A stretch of DNA of 64,000 bases from a bacterium (lineage in GTDB: Bacteria > AUK180). This document shows positions 35,281 through 44,279 of the stretch, piece after piece; the first letter of the stretch is position 1, and each line of letters starts with the position of its first letter. The DNA lies in contig JAGLGN010000023.1 in assembly GCA_023144005.1 (NCBI GenBank), positions 53,191 through 117,190 on the forward strand, written 5' to 3'. The notes below the pieces were generated by a model that saw nothing but the letters and a program-made list of their open reading frames with translations, made no database searches and was not told where the DNA came from. Made by a program: the position numbers and the translations under genes.

Positions 35281-38200
35281 CTCTAAAGAGTATTTATGAT
35301 AGGCTTAACCTTACACCAGAAAACGGTCTATGCTTTATTGATGAAAGCAATTGGAAAAACAAATTATCAAAGTATACAGAGAAGGTTATTGTTGAAAGGC
35401 TTAAGCCGAAATCCTTTTTCTGCTTTGACAATAAACCTTTAATTTTATTTTTTGATTCACCTCAAAATAGGAAGGAGTTATTTAGAGATATTTGGAATTT
35501 CAATGAAGCACCTATAATTATTATCAATGAAGAAACTACTATTGACATTTATAACGGTTTTTCGCTAGATAAGGAATATCATGATTTAGATAAACTCGAT
35601 GATGCAGGCAATCTCGATAATTTCTCTTATTTCGAACTTATTACTGGTAAATCATTGGAAAAATACACTGCACAGTTCAGCCAGAAAAATCGAATTAATT
35701 ATAACTTACTTAGAAATATAAAAGAAGCACGCTCTATTCTTACTAAGTATTTCGATTTAACAGACTACACAGCAAATGCCCTAATTGGGAGATGTATCTT
35801 TGTAAGATATTTAATTGACAGATGTGTTCGAATCGATTTTGAAAATCAGCCAAGATTATGGACAAATGAAGACTTTTGTAACCTCTTAGGGGATCAAGAA
35901 AAAACCGTGAAATTCTTTCAACATATTGGTTCTAAATTCAACGGAGAGGCATTTCTAATTTCTGATGATGAATTGAAAGAAGTAGATGCGGGGGTATTCA
36001 AAGTTTTGAAAGATCTTCTAAGTGGAACACATTTATCAAGTGGTCAGTTATCATTGTTTAATATCTATGATTTTTCAATTATTCCTATAGAATTTATCAG
36101 CAATATTTATGAATACTTCATTGGGAAGGAAAATCAAGCAAAGAAAGGAGCATATTATACCCCCAAATTTCTTGTAGACTATATCTTAAATCAAACAATT
36201 GACAAGCATTATAATGAAAATCCAGATGAATATAATTGTAAAATTCTTGATCCTGCTTGTGGTTCTGGGATATTTCTAGTAGAAGCATTGAGAAGAATAA
36301 TTGAAAGATATAGAGATTTGAATGGTAATAGTATTAGTAATAAGAAACTAAATGAGATTGCAGAATCAAATATCTATGGCATTGATAAAGACAATAATGC
36401 TGTTAATGTTGCCATTTTCTCTATCTACTTAACTCTTCTTGATTACCAAGAACCAAAAGATATAGAAAACTTTCAATTTCCAAATTTACGGGAAAAAGGC
36501 AATTTTCATGATTCTGATTTCTTTGACTTAAATGCGAAGTTTAATGAATTAACAAAAATGGAGTTTGATTTTATTGTGGGTAATCCTCCGTGGAAGAGGG
36601 GATCCTCTGAAGATGCGCTATTCTTAACTTATGTCGAAAATCGAATCAAAGAAGAAACCGAGAGAACGCAATGCAGTTCACTTCCTGAAGTTAGTGATAA
36701 GCAAATTGCACAAGCATTCTTATTACGAGTCAGTGACTTCTGCGGACAAAAGACATTATGTTCACTAGTAATCACTAGTAAAATATTATATAATCTGAAG
36801 GCGAGAAAATTCCGAGAGTATTTGCTGAAAAACTATTTCATTGATAGACTTCTCGAACTCTCACCTGTTCGAAGGGAAATATTCGATGAATCCAACGATG
36901 TTTCTATCGCCCCAGCTGCTGTAGTATTCTTTCGATATGCGTTTGGAGAGGATACATTGCTTAACAAAATGACACACATTTGTCTGAAAAAGAACAGAAT
37001 GTTCTCATTATTCAAGATCTTTGTAATACAAAGAGATGACATAAATATAGTTATTCAGAGAAAGTTGTTGGAATATGATTGGCTTTGGAAATTATTAGTA
37101 TATGGATCATTTCTGGATTTTAGACTGATAGAAAGACTGAAAAGCAAGTATGAAAATATCAACTCGGTTCTCAAGGATTTGGAGAATACCGAAGTTAGAC
37201 AGGGAATTATGGTGGGTGGAGCTGATCGTAATGATGTAACTTACCTTTCAGGACAGAAACTATTGGATACAACAAATGATATCAAGCCGTTTTATGTTAA
37301 TAGCGAGCCAGAAAATACGTGGACTATAGAATATGTACATAGAGCAAGGACACTAGATTTTTTTTCTCCTCCTGTGCTGATAGTGAAAGAGGGAACTGAC
37401 AACAAATTACATGCAATATCAGGAATTTCATATTCTCAAAATATATTCAAGAGTTCCTTGACTGGAATTAAGACGGGGCTTAACAATATTAACATTCTTA
37501 GGATAATTAATGGTATTCTAAATTCTGACTTGTATTCATATTTTATCTTGCATACTGCATCCACAATTGGAATTGAGCGTGAACAAGTCCATGATTTTGA
37601 GAAATGGAATACCCCCTTTGTTTATAATGATGTGATTGCTTCTCTTGTTGAGAATCTAGAAAAAGTGAGTAAACAATTGTATAGTAAAAATAATGTATTG
37701 AATTCAAACAGAAATGATTTAGATAAGAAAAGGGAAAAACTTATTTCACTATTGAATCAGGAGATTTTTAGAAGTTACCAATTAAATGATATGGAATTGG
37801 CTCTGGTCGATTATTCGAGAAGTATTTTAGTACCGCTAATTATGAAACAAGAGAACATGTATAAAGATATATTGTCAGCAATTCATTTTAAAAGCGATGT
37901 TTTGGTAAAATATATAAATATATTCTTCTCAAGATTTAAGAGATCATTAAAAGGAAAGCGTCTTGTTGCAGAAGTATATTTTACAGAGAGCATAATTGGA
38001 GTATTTTTTCGAGTAGTTTCAAAAAAAAATCCTGGAAAAAACGGAATTGTATGGAATGAAATTCGTAATGTCGAATTACTGAAGAAAATAATATCATTAG
38101 GTGTAGAAGAGATTTCTACATCCCTATTTATTCAGAAAGATATACGAGGATTTGAAAGAGATGGATTTTACATTATTAAGCCAAACGAAAAAAAACTGTG

Positions 38201-38285
38201 GCATCTCGTAAATGGTTATTTAGATGCCAATGATTTCATGGATTCAATTCTTAGGGAAGGCAGAAGGATTTACAGTGAGCAATAA
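35277..38285 (+). CDS. N6-adenine methylase of Eco57I/type IIG type, nested in the type III operon
   Basis: This 1002-residue protein has GAYYTPKFLVDYIL (291-304, motif X region), DPACGSGIFLVEAL (325-338, SAM-binding motif I) and NPPW (436-439, catalytic motif IV), followed by a long C-terminal part that would hold target recognition. The arrangement is that of gamma-class N6-adenine methylases in type IIG/Eco57I proteins. The N-terminal 280 residues show no clear nuclease motif. It overlaps mod by 4 bp, and the downstream nuclease-like gene begins inside its end, so it is part of the mod-res operon. Type III systems need only mod and res, so this gene is extra. It could be a second specificity, a split IIG enzyme or a BREX-like methylase. 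Confidence 0.88.
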   Translation: MTLKSIYDRLNLTPENGLCFIDESNWKNKLSKYTEKVIVERLKPKSFFCFDNKPLILFFDSPQNRKELFRDIWNFNEAPIIIINEETTIDIYNGFSLDKEYHDLDKLDDAGNLDNFSYFELITGKSLEKYTAQFSQKNRINYNLLRNIKEARSILTKYFDLTDYTANALIGRCIFVRYLIDRCVRIDFENQPRLWTNEDFCNLLGDQEKTVKFFQHIGSKFNGEAFLISDDELKEVDAGVFKVLKDLLSGTHLSSGQLSLFNIYDFSIIPIEFISNIYEYFIGKENQAKKGAYYTPKFLVDYILNQTIDKHYNENPDEYNCKILDPACGSGIFLVEALRRIIERYRDLNGNSISNKKLNEIAESNIYGIDKDNNAVNVAIFSIYLTLLDYQEPKDIENFQFPNLREKGNFHDSDFFDLNAKFNELTKMEFDFIVGNPPWKRGSSEDALFLTYVENRIKEETERTQCSSLPEVSDKQIAQAFLLRVSDFCGQKTLCSLVITSKILYNLKARKFREYLLKNYFIDRLLELSPVRREIFDESNDVSIAPAAVVFFRYAFGEDTLLNKMTHICLKKNRMFSLFKIFVIQRDDINIVIQRKLLEYDWLWKLLVYGSFLDFRLIERLKSKYENINSVLKDLENTEVRQGIMVGGADRNDVTYLSGQKLLDTTNDIKPFYVNSEPENTWTIEYVHRARTLDFFSPPVLIVKEGTDNKLHAISGISYSQNIFKSSLTGIKTGLNNINILRIINGILNSDLYSYFILHTASTIGIEREQVHDFEKWNTPFVYNDVIASLVENLEKVSKQLYSKNNVLNSNRNDLDKKREKLISLLNQEIFRSYQLNDMELALVDYSRSILVPLIMKQENMYKDILSAIHFKSDVLVKYINIFFSRFKRSLKGKRLVAEVYFTESIIGVFFRVVSKKNPGKNGIVWNEIRNVELLKKIISLGVEEISTSLFIQKDIRGFERDGFYIIKPNEKKLWHLVNGYLDANDFMDSILREGRRIYSEQ

Positions 38286-38952
38286 CCTAGATGTGTCATT
38301 ATTTCCTACAACAAGAGAGATTTATGAAAACGAATTCAATAATATTCTTTCTGGGATAGCCTATTGCTATAAGAGGTTATTGAAAGATGGGCAAGTTGTC
38401 CCGCCAAATAATGAAAATAGAATTAGAGATGTGCTTTTAATTAACTATTTAAAAAATAGAGTGATAAAAGAAAAGGCCAATCTAAATGAATTTCGTTTTG
38501 ATAGAGAGATTCAAGAAGATGCAACGAAGGGAAGAGTTGATATTCGCGTAATAACAAAAAACGATTTTGAGAATGATGATGCCTACTATATAATTGAGTG
38601 CAAAAGATTGGATAACAAAAATCTAACTGGAACTTCAGGATTAAATGCAGAATATATAAAAGAAGGAATAATGCGATTTGTCAATGTTCAATATTCATCT
38701 TATTATGAAATAAATGGAATGATAGGTTTTATTATAGAAAAAATGAAAATAAATAAAAACATTAGTAACTTGAACAATTTGATGAAAACAAAGATAACAC
38801 AAGCAAATGTGAAAAAACAAATGACTAGACTTAAAGAAATAAAGAAATTCAGATATTCTTATTTTTCAAAGCATAGGACAAAGGCCGGGAATACGATAAG
38901 GCTTTGTCATTTAATGCTTGATTTTTCAAAGAATCTTGAGTGCGGCTCTTGA
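38275..38952 (+). CDS. PD-(D/E)XK nuclease-like protein, nested in the type III operon
   Basis: This 225-residue protein has GRVDIRV (D89) and YYIIECKRLD (E108, K110), which match the D...ExK active site of PD-(D/E)XK nucleases, each at a strand end. No other domain is recognised. I chose GTG 38275 because AGAAGGA (38262-38268) is 6 bp upstream, which makes an 11-bp overlap with the methylase gene; the frame is open further upstream. It overlaps the res gene by 13 bp. The obvious hypothesis is that it is the cutting partner of the 1002-residue methylase, a split type II-like enzyme. It could also be an inactive DNA-binding version. Confidence 0.75.
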   Translation: MSNNLDVSLFPTTREIYENEFNNILSGIAYCYKRLLKDGQVVPPNNENRIRDVLLINYLKNRVIKEKANLNEFRFDREIQEDATKGRVDIRVITKNDFENDDAYYIIECKRLDNKNLTGTSGLNAEYIKEGIMRFVNVQYSSYYEINGMIGFIIEKMKINKNISNLNNLMKTKITQANVKKQMTRLKEIKKFRYSYFSKHRTKAGNTIRLCHLMLDFSKNLECGS

Positions 38953-41573
38953 AATTCCATTTTGATCCGAACCAGAAATTTCAGCTTGACGCTATTAGAT
39001 CAATAGTTGATATATTTGACGGACAGACACTAAAAACGGGTGAATTCTCCATTGTTTTTGAAGATGATCAGAATCTATTTCACACTGAATACATCGGAAA
39101 CAATCTAAAAATTGGCAAAGATCAAATTTTGGAAAATCTTCAAGAAGTGCAAAAGCAAAACGAACTTCAGATTTCAAAAGAACTTGACGGGATGAATTTC
39201 TCAGTCGAGATGGAAACCGGGACCGGCAAGACATATGTCTATCTAAGAACGATATGTGAATTGAATAGGAAGTATGGTTTCAAGAAATTTGTTATTACTG
39301 TCCCCTCTATTGCCATCAAGGAAGGTGTTCTGAAAAATCTGGAAATCACACACGAACACTTTCAGAATCTTTATGACAATGTTCCGGTTGACTATTTTGT
39401 TTATGAGTCAAAGAATGTTTCTAAGTTAAGACAATTTGCGTCTTCCAATACCATCCAAATCCTTGTGATCAATATTGACTCGTTCGCTAAGGATGAAAAC
39501 ATTATTAACCGGGCAAATGATAAGCTGGTCGGCAAAAAACCGATTGAGTTTGTGAGGGGAACCCATCCCATAGTAATTGTGGATGAACCTCAAAATATGG
39601 AGACCGAAAAACGGAAAAAAGCGATTGAGAATCTTTCTCCTTTGTGTACTCTCAGGTATTCAGCTACTCATACTAACCTGTATAATTTGGTTTATTCCCT
39701 TGACCCTGTAAAAGCCTATGACCTTGGTCTGGTGAAGCAAATCGAGGTGGATTCGATTGTGACAGAAAACGACTTCAATGATGCCTATGTACTTCTTGAG
39801 AGAATCACTGCGGGCAAAACTCATATTACGGCAAAGCTCAGGATAGATGCAGAGCAGGTGAAAGGCGCTATTAGAAAAAGTGTCACTGTCAAAATAGGCG
39901 ATGACCTTTATAGAAAATCAAACCAGAGACAGGTTTATTTCACCGGATATAAGATAAATAGCATTGATGCTGAAAATGGCTATATTGAATTTTCAAATGG
40001 AAAATCCCTTTTTCTGGGAAATAATATAGGGAGTAATCCCGATGAACTTTTAAGGGTTCAGATAGAAAAGGCAGTTGAAGAGCATTTCTGCAAGGAACAG
40101 AGATTTTCAGGAAAAGGGATCAAAGTGCTTTCGCTGTTTTTCATTGACAGGGTGATGAATTACAGAGGCTATGATGCTACTGGTAACCCAGTAAAAGGAA
40201 AGTACGCTTTATGGTTTGAAGAAGCATTCAAAAAGAATATTTCAAAAGATAGGTTCAAAGGTATTATCCCTTTTGATGTGGAGCAAGTTCATAATGGTTA
40301 TTTTGCCCAAGATAAAAAAGGGCATTGGAAAAATACCAAAGGTATTTCAAAAGCTGATGATGATACTTATCATTTGATAATGAAGGACAAGGAAAAGCTA
40401 CTTGATATTGCTGAACCTTTAAGATTTATTTTCAGTCACTCGGCTCTTCGTGAAGGTTGGGACAATCCGAATGTATTTCAAATATGTACTTTGAATGAGA
40501 CTCGTTCTGAATTAAAAAAAAGACAGGAAATAGGAAGAGGGATGCGGTTGCCTGTAAATCAGCAAGGTGAAAGGATCCAAGACAAGAACATTAATCATCT
40601 GACCGTAATAGCAAATGAATCATATGAGGATTTTGCAAAGACTCTTCAGATGGAGATAGAAAAGGATTGTGGCGTATCATTCGGTAGTAGGATAAAGAAT
40701 AAAGCGAAAAGGAAAACTGTGAAGTATAGAAAGGGTTTCGAGCTTGACGACAAATTCAAAGAAATCTGGGAGCGGATTAAATATAAGACAAGTTACAAAG
40801 TTGAATACGACAGCAGTGATCTGATAGAAAAAGCAGCTATGTCCGTAAGAAGGATGCCTGAGATCAACCGCGCAAAGATCAAAGTGTCAAAAGCAATTAT
40901 AGATATTAATAAGAAAGGTATTTCAACCACTCCCAAGTCTTCAAGAGTTGTAGACAGTACATATAATATTAGAATTCCCAACATACTATTTTATATTGAA
41001 CAGAGAATTGGACTTACAAGGTCAACTATCTGGGAAATCTTGAATTCCTCGGAGCGAAGCGGAGATATTCTGATTAATCCTCAAATGTTTCTGGATAATG
41101 CTGTAAATGCTATTCAAGATGTCTTGTTTGACTTGATGATAGACGGTATTAAATATGAAAAGTTTGGTGATTTGTGTTACGAAATGCATCTCTTCGAGGA
41201 TTTTGATATTCATGTAAATGACCTGACATTCAGCGTATCTGATAAAGAAAAAACGATTTACAAGAATCTACTTCCTCTTGATTCCGGAGTCGAATATGAA
41301 TTTGCACAAGAGTGTGAAAGTAGAGAAGATATTGAGTTTTATTTCAAGCTTCCCTCTTGGTTCAAGATAAAAACGCCCATTGGGAATTATAATCCTGATT
41401 GGGCTCTGATCAAAAAGAATGAAAAGACGGTTTACTTCGTCGCTGAAACTAAATCGGCAGGACAGGAACTAAGAGAGAGTGAAAAAAGAAAGATAAGATG
41501 CGGATATGCTCATTTTAATGAGTTTGAGAATGTTGAATACAAGCAGGTTACTACTGTACAAGAATTGGATTAA
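38940..41573 (+). CDS. res: Type III restriction endonuclease subunit (Res)
   Basis: Res is the ATP-dependent helicase/nuclease of type III systems. The 877-residue protein starts with a RecA-like domain: Walker A METGTGKTY (91-99), DEPQN motif II (215-219), SATH motif III and RQEIGRGMRLPV motif VI (about 529-540). The C-terminal endonuclease domain has NPDWALI (P819, D820) and AETK (E836, K838), the PD...ExK site. All parts are intact. Start is GTG 38940, or TTG 38949, which gives the more usual KFHFDPNQ opening. It overlaps the nuclease-like gene, closing a four-gene operon. Confidence 0.95.
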   Translation: MRLLKFHFDPNQKFQLDAIRSIVDIFDGQTLKTGEFSIVFEDDQNLFHTEYIGNNLKIGKDQILENLQEVQKQNELQISKELDGMNFSVEMETGTGKTYVYLRTICELNRKYGFKKFVITVPSIAIKEGVLKNLEITHEHFQNLYDNVPVDYFVYESKNVSKLRQFASSNTIQILVINIDSFAKDENIINRANDKLVGKKPIEFVRGTHPIVIVDEPQNMETEKRKKAIENLSPLCTLRYSATHTNLYNLVYSLDPVKAYDLGLVKQIEVDSIVTENDFNDAYVLLERITAGKTHITAKLRIDAEQVKGAIRKSVTVKIGDDLYRKSNQRQVYFTGYKINSIDAENGYIEFSNGKSLFLGNNIGSNPDELLRVQIEKAVEEHFCKEQRFSGKGIKVLSLFFIDRVMNYRGYDATGNPVKGKYALWFEEAFKKNISKDRFKGIIPFDVEQVHNGYFAQDKKGHWKNTKGISKADDDTYHLIMKDKEKLLDIAEPLRFIFSHSALREGWDNPNVFQICTLNETRSELKKRQEIGRGMRLPVNQQGERIQDKNINHLTVIANESYEDFAKTLQMEIEKDCGVSFGSRIKNKAKRKTVKYRKGFELDDKFKEIWERIKYKTSYKVEYDSSDLIEKAAMSVRRMPEINRAKIKVSKAIIDINKKGISTTPKSSRVVDSTYNIRIPNILFYIEQRIGLTRSTIWEILNSSERSGDILINPQMFLDNAVNAIQDVLFDLMIDGIKYEKFGDLCYEMHLFEDFDIHVNDLTFSVSDKEKTIYKNLLPLDSGVEYEFAQECESREDIEFYFKLPSWFKIKTPIGNYNPDWALIKKNEKTVYFVAETKSAGQELRESEKRKIRCGYAHFNEFENVEYKQVTTVQELD

Positions 41574-41644
41574 GAAATATCTTCTGTCGGGTTGATACTT
41601 GACTTTTACAGCTACTGTTCTTTTAATTAGAAGATCTACCGTCT

Positions 41645-42292
41645 TCACTCTTTTCTAAGAAGCACTTCGCCTGTCGTTCTGTCCTTTATCTCAAGCAGCA
41701 TCTGCTTTCCTCCATCCATATGGAATTCTATGTCCAATTTACTTAAATGAATATCATTCATAGGGAATGTAGTGCTTTTCAGTCTTTTCTCCCATAGTGT
41801 ATTCCCTGAACCCTTTCTATAGAGCACGATGAGGAGTTCGTTATTGTTCTCATAGATAAATGTCCTGAAAAAGTGATCCTTATCCACTTTCCCGACACTC
41901 CTGGGCATTCTTCCGGGAATGGCAAAATCGACCCCATGCTTGCCCATAAGGGAAAAAAGGCCCTGACCGGTGATGAATCCGATAAGAAGAATGATCAGAG
42001 TGATCTTCAACGGCTTTGAGATATGACTTCTGATCATTGCCCAGAGGATATTCAGCGTCGAGAAATAGAAGAGCATATTGATCAATTGGTCGGAGAGAAC
42101 TCCCCTGAGAGAGTATCCTGAATAATAGATACCCAAGATCACGATACTTACTGCCAAATATACATAAACGAGCTTCCGTACAAGAAATCTTCTGTTCAGG
42201 AGGAAATAATGGAGATAAAATGACAGTATCGGTATCCAGAACATGAATATCCATTGCAGTAAAAGAATTATGAATCTAGTGTATTGTTCCAT
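41645..42292 (-). CDS. Membrane protein of unknown function; start codon inside inserted element
   Basis: This 215-residue protein has four hydrophobic segments (about 5-28, 39-60, 68-88, 94-113) and a soluble C-terminal domain of about 100 residues made of strands (FFRTFIYENNNELLIVLYRK, TGEVLLRKE). I do not recognise it. The start codon ATG 42292 lies within the left terminal inverted repeat of the element at 42276-42553, so the first residues (MEQY) and the upstream region come from that element. The original N-terminus or promoter may have been displaced. It converges on the res gene with a 71-bp gap. Confidence 0.65.
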   Translation of the reverse strand: MEQYTRFIILLLQWIFMFWIPILSFYLHYFLLNRRFLVRKLVYVYLAVSIVILGIYYSGYSLRGVLSDQLINMLFYFSTLNILWAMIRSHISKPLKITLIILLIGFITGQGLFSLMGKHGVDFAIPGRMPRSVGKVDKDHFFRTFIYENNNELLIVLYRKGSGNTLWEKRLKSTTFPMNDIHLSKLDIEFHMDGGKQMLLEIKDRTTGEVLLRKE

Positions 42293-42553
42293 AAATACGG
42301 TAACAATGGCTGATGTTATTTTGTTCAGTATTCAAGGCGCCGAGGAGCGCAGCATACCCACTGCGGTATGTAAGTAACGAGCAACGCAGAAGACATAGAA
42401 AGAGCATCAGCCCGAAGGGAATATCATCTTTGGCCCATTTCTTTCTCTCTCTTCGCTTACGGACCACGAAGGGTACGCCACGCTCATTGTTCGTTGGAAT
42501 TGACTCAAATCTAAGCATTCCATTGTTATGGTATTTATGAAACAGTACACTAG
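42276..42553. mobile_element. MITE-like element, copy 1, with ~34-bp terminal inverted repeats
   Basis: The left end (42276-42309) and right end (42520-42553) are imperfect inverted repeats, about 28 of 34 matching. The inner 20 bp read CATAAATACGGTAACAATGG at 42290. The interior (about 210 bp) aligns throughout with 59769-59977 with scattered changes, and contains an inverted repeat CATACC/GGTATG. No transposase. Both ends carry CTAG. A short open frame crosses it on the minus strand but is not convincing as a gene. Confidence 0.8.
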
Positions 42554-42627
42554 TATTTGGGTCCATTGATTTAATGTACCATATTAATGATAAAAAAAGC
42601 AAGCTTTCTATCGGTGTACTGCATTTT

Positions 42628-42641
42628 TGAAACAGTACACT
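42628..42641 (+). repeat. 14-mer TGAAACAGTACACT, solo copy
   Basis: Identical to the outer terminal repeat at 42538-42551, 90 bp away and in the same orientation. It may be a relic end of a second insertion next to the complete element. Confidence 0.6.
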
Positions 42642-42739
42642 GGTACAGCGTACGCCCGATTTATCAAGTATTTTCCGGAATTCCCTTTCGTTTACAAATT
42701 CACTACAGAAAATGCTGTACATTTGTGTCGACGTAATGC

Positions 42740-42768
42740 TTGACTTTTCTCCCAAGGCGTACTATAAT
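42740..42768 (+). promoter_or_regulatory. Near-consensus sigma-70 type promoter
   Basis: TTGACT (42740-42745), 17-bp spacer, TATAAT (42763-42768). It lies 21 bp before the small membrane protein start at 42789 and presumably drives it and the radical SAM operon behind it. Confidence 0.8.
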
Positions 42769-42788
42769 AAAGCGTTGGAGGATTTCAT

Positions 42789-42962
42789 ATGAAGATCGTG
42801 GAACTTGCTTCCTTTATCTTGTCTCTAGTGTCACTCGTAGTCGGTGCGGTGGGAAAACTATTTTGCATTTCAATACTTAATTCTCCTCCCCGTACATGGG
42901 CTTTTCTTGCGGGCCTATTTATACTTTTTGCCATCTATGCAAATATGAAGGTAAAAAAATAA
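42789..42962 (+). CDS. Small two-helix membrane protein
   Basis: A 57-residue protein starting MKIVELASFILSLVSLVVGA, with two hydrophobic helices (about 4-27 and 36-53) separated by a short loop (NSPPRT) and ending MKVKK. GGAGG (42777-42781) is 7 bp before ATG 42789, and a near-consensus promoter precedes that. The radical SAM gene begins 3 bp after its stop. I do not recognise a family. It is convincing as a gene because of promoter, ribosome binding site, topology and tight linkage. Confidence 0.75.
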   Translation: MKIVELASFILSLVSLVVGAVGKLFCISILNSPPRTWAFLAGLFILFAIYANMKVKK

Positions 42963-42965
42963 TAT

Positions 42966-44279
42966 TTGACCGCTGATTCTTACTTTTTGCTGGTAAATCC
43001 TTACATAGTTGATGTTGCCGCCTATGATTTGTGGAACCGCCCGCTCGGGCTTCTATATGTTTCCTCTATATTAAAAAAAAATCATTTAAAGATCAGATTC
43101 ATGGACCTTATGGATCGATACGACATCTATTTCAATGATGTGAAGAGCAAGGAGCATTTCACCGGGAAATATTACTCCAGGATCGTCGGCGACTCTCCTT
43201 TTGAACAACTGCAGGAGCGTAAGTTCAGATATTACGGATTGCCTGAAGAGGAATTTCGCCGCCGCCTTTCTATATTGCCTGTGCCTTCCGCCATTTTGCT
43301 GACAAGCGGGATGACCTATTGGTATCGAGGCGTGGAAAAGACAGCGTCCATTCTCAAGGAATACTTTCCCGAAACAAAGATATTTCTCGGCGGCACCGCA
43401 GCCAATCTGGATCCAGGCACCTATGAAAAAATGTCTGTTATTGACCGTGTGTTTTCCTCATGCCGAATGGATGAACTCTACGAAGCGATTAAAGTGGTAA
43501 CCGGCGATGATCTGGATTATACTCCGGACACTCACCTTGATTTTCCGCTGCCTGATTGGAATATCTACAAGATCCGTCATGCCGCCGCTGTTCAGGCCTC
43601 GTGGGGATGTGTTCACAAATGCACTTATTGTGCGTCTTCCCGGCTTCACCCTGAATTTATTCAAAGAGCTCCGCAGAGTGTCTTTGAGGAGCTCCTGGAG
43701 CTGGATAAACTCGGCTTTTCCGATATCGCCTTTTACGATGATGCGATCCTGGCCAATTCATCGGGCCATATCGAGAAGATCCTGGAGCTTATCATCGCAT
43801 CGGACCTGACAATATCTTTTCACATTCCAAATGCGGTTCACCCGGAATTCGTAAGTGAAAAGAATGCAAAACTTATGTACTCCGCCGGAGTGAAGACGGT
43901 AGCGATAGGATTTGATACCGAATCGGTTCAAAAAAGGCAGAAAAAGAAGTATCCCGTTGAAAAAGCTTTGGAATATCTCTTATCGGCCGGATTTGATCCC
44001 GCCGCTCTCTGGTGCTATCTTCTCGTGGGCTTACCCGGGCAGGAGACGAGGGAGATCATTGAAGCGATGGAAAAGATCCACCGGCTCAAGGCACGCATCA
44101 GACTGGCGTGGTTCTCTCCGATCCCCGGAACCAAGGATTTTGAGGGCATAGAGAAAGATGCAGGCCCGGATTATTACAATAACTCATTTTATTCTGTCGT
44201 GTCCGGGACTATGGACAGGAATACTCAGGAACAATTGAAATCAAAGGAAAGAGAGCTGAATAGGGGGCTGTATGCTTAA
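42966..44279 (+). CDS. B12-binding radical SAM protein
   Basis: This 437-residue protein has an N-terminal B12-binding-like domain (LLVNPYIVDV, RPLGLLYVSSIL, ILLTSGMTYWY, IFLGGTAANLD) followed by the radical SAM domain with WGCVHKCTYCAS (C215, C219, C222) and FYDDAI, IGFDTES, LVGLPGQ. That resembles the large group of B12-radical SAM enzymes, including methyltransferases and methylthiotransferase-like proteins of unknown substrate. Start is TTG 42966; no in-frame ATG is near. It overlaps YjbQ by 8 bp. Confidence 0.85.
   Translation: MTADSYFLLVNPYIVDVAAYDLWNRPLGLLYVSSILKKNHLKIRFMDLMDRYDIYFNDVKSKEHFTGKYYSRIVGDSPFEQLQERKFRYYGLPEEEFRRRLSILPVPSAILLTSGMTYWYRGVEKTASILKEYFPETKIFLGGTAANLDPGTYEKMSVIDRVFSSCRMDELYEAIKVVTGDDLDYTPDTHLDFPLPDWNIYKIRHAAAVQASWGCVHKCTYCASSRLHPEFIQRAPQSVFEELLELDKLGFSDIAFYDDAILANSSGHIEKILELIIASDLTISFHIPNAVHPEFVSEKNAKLMYSAGVKTVAIGFDTESVQKRQKKKYPVEKALEYLLSAGFDPAALWCYLLVGLPGQETREIIEAMEKIHRLKARIRLAWFSPIPGTKDFEGIEKDAGPDYYNNSFYSVVSGTMDRNTQEQLKSKERELNRGLYA

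Noticed and set aside
33532-41573. BREX or DISARM assignment for the restriction cassette
   Set aside because: There is no BrxC/PglY, PglZ, BrxL or DrmA/B. The helicase-nuclease and Mod are of type III kind.
42276-42755. 159-residue minus-strand reading frame over the MITE-like element
   Set aside because: It crosses an element end, and comparison with the frame in the second copy shows changes not concentrated at third codon positions; probably non-coding.
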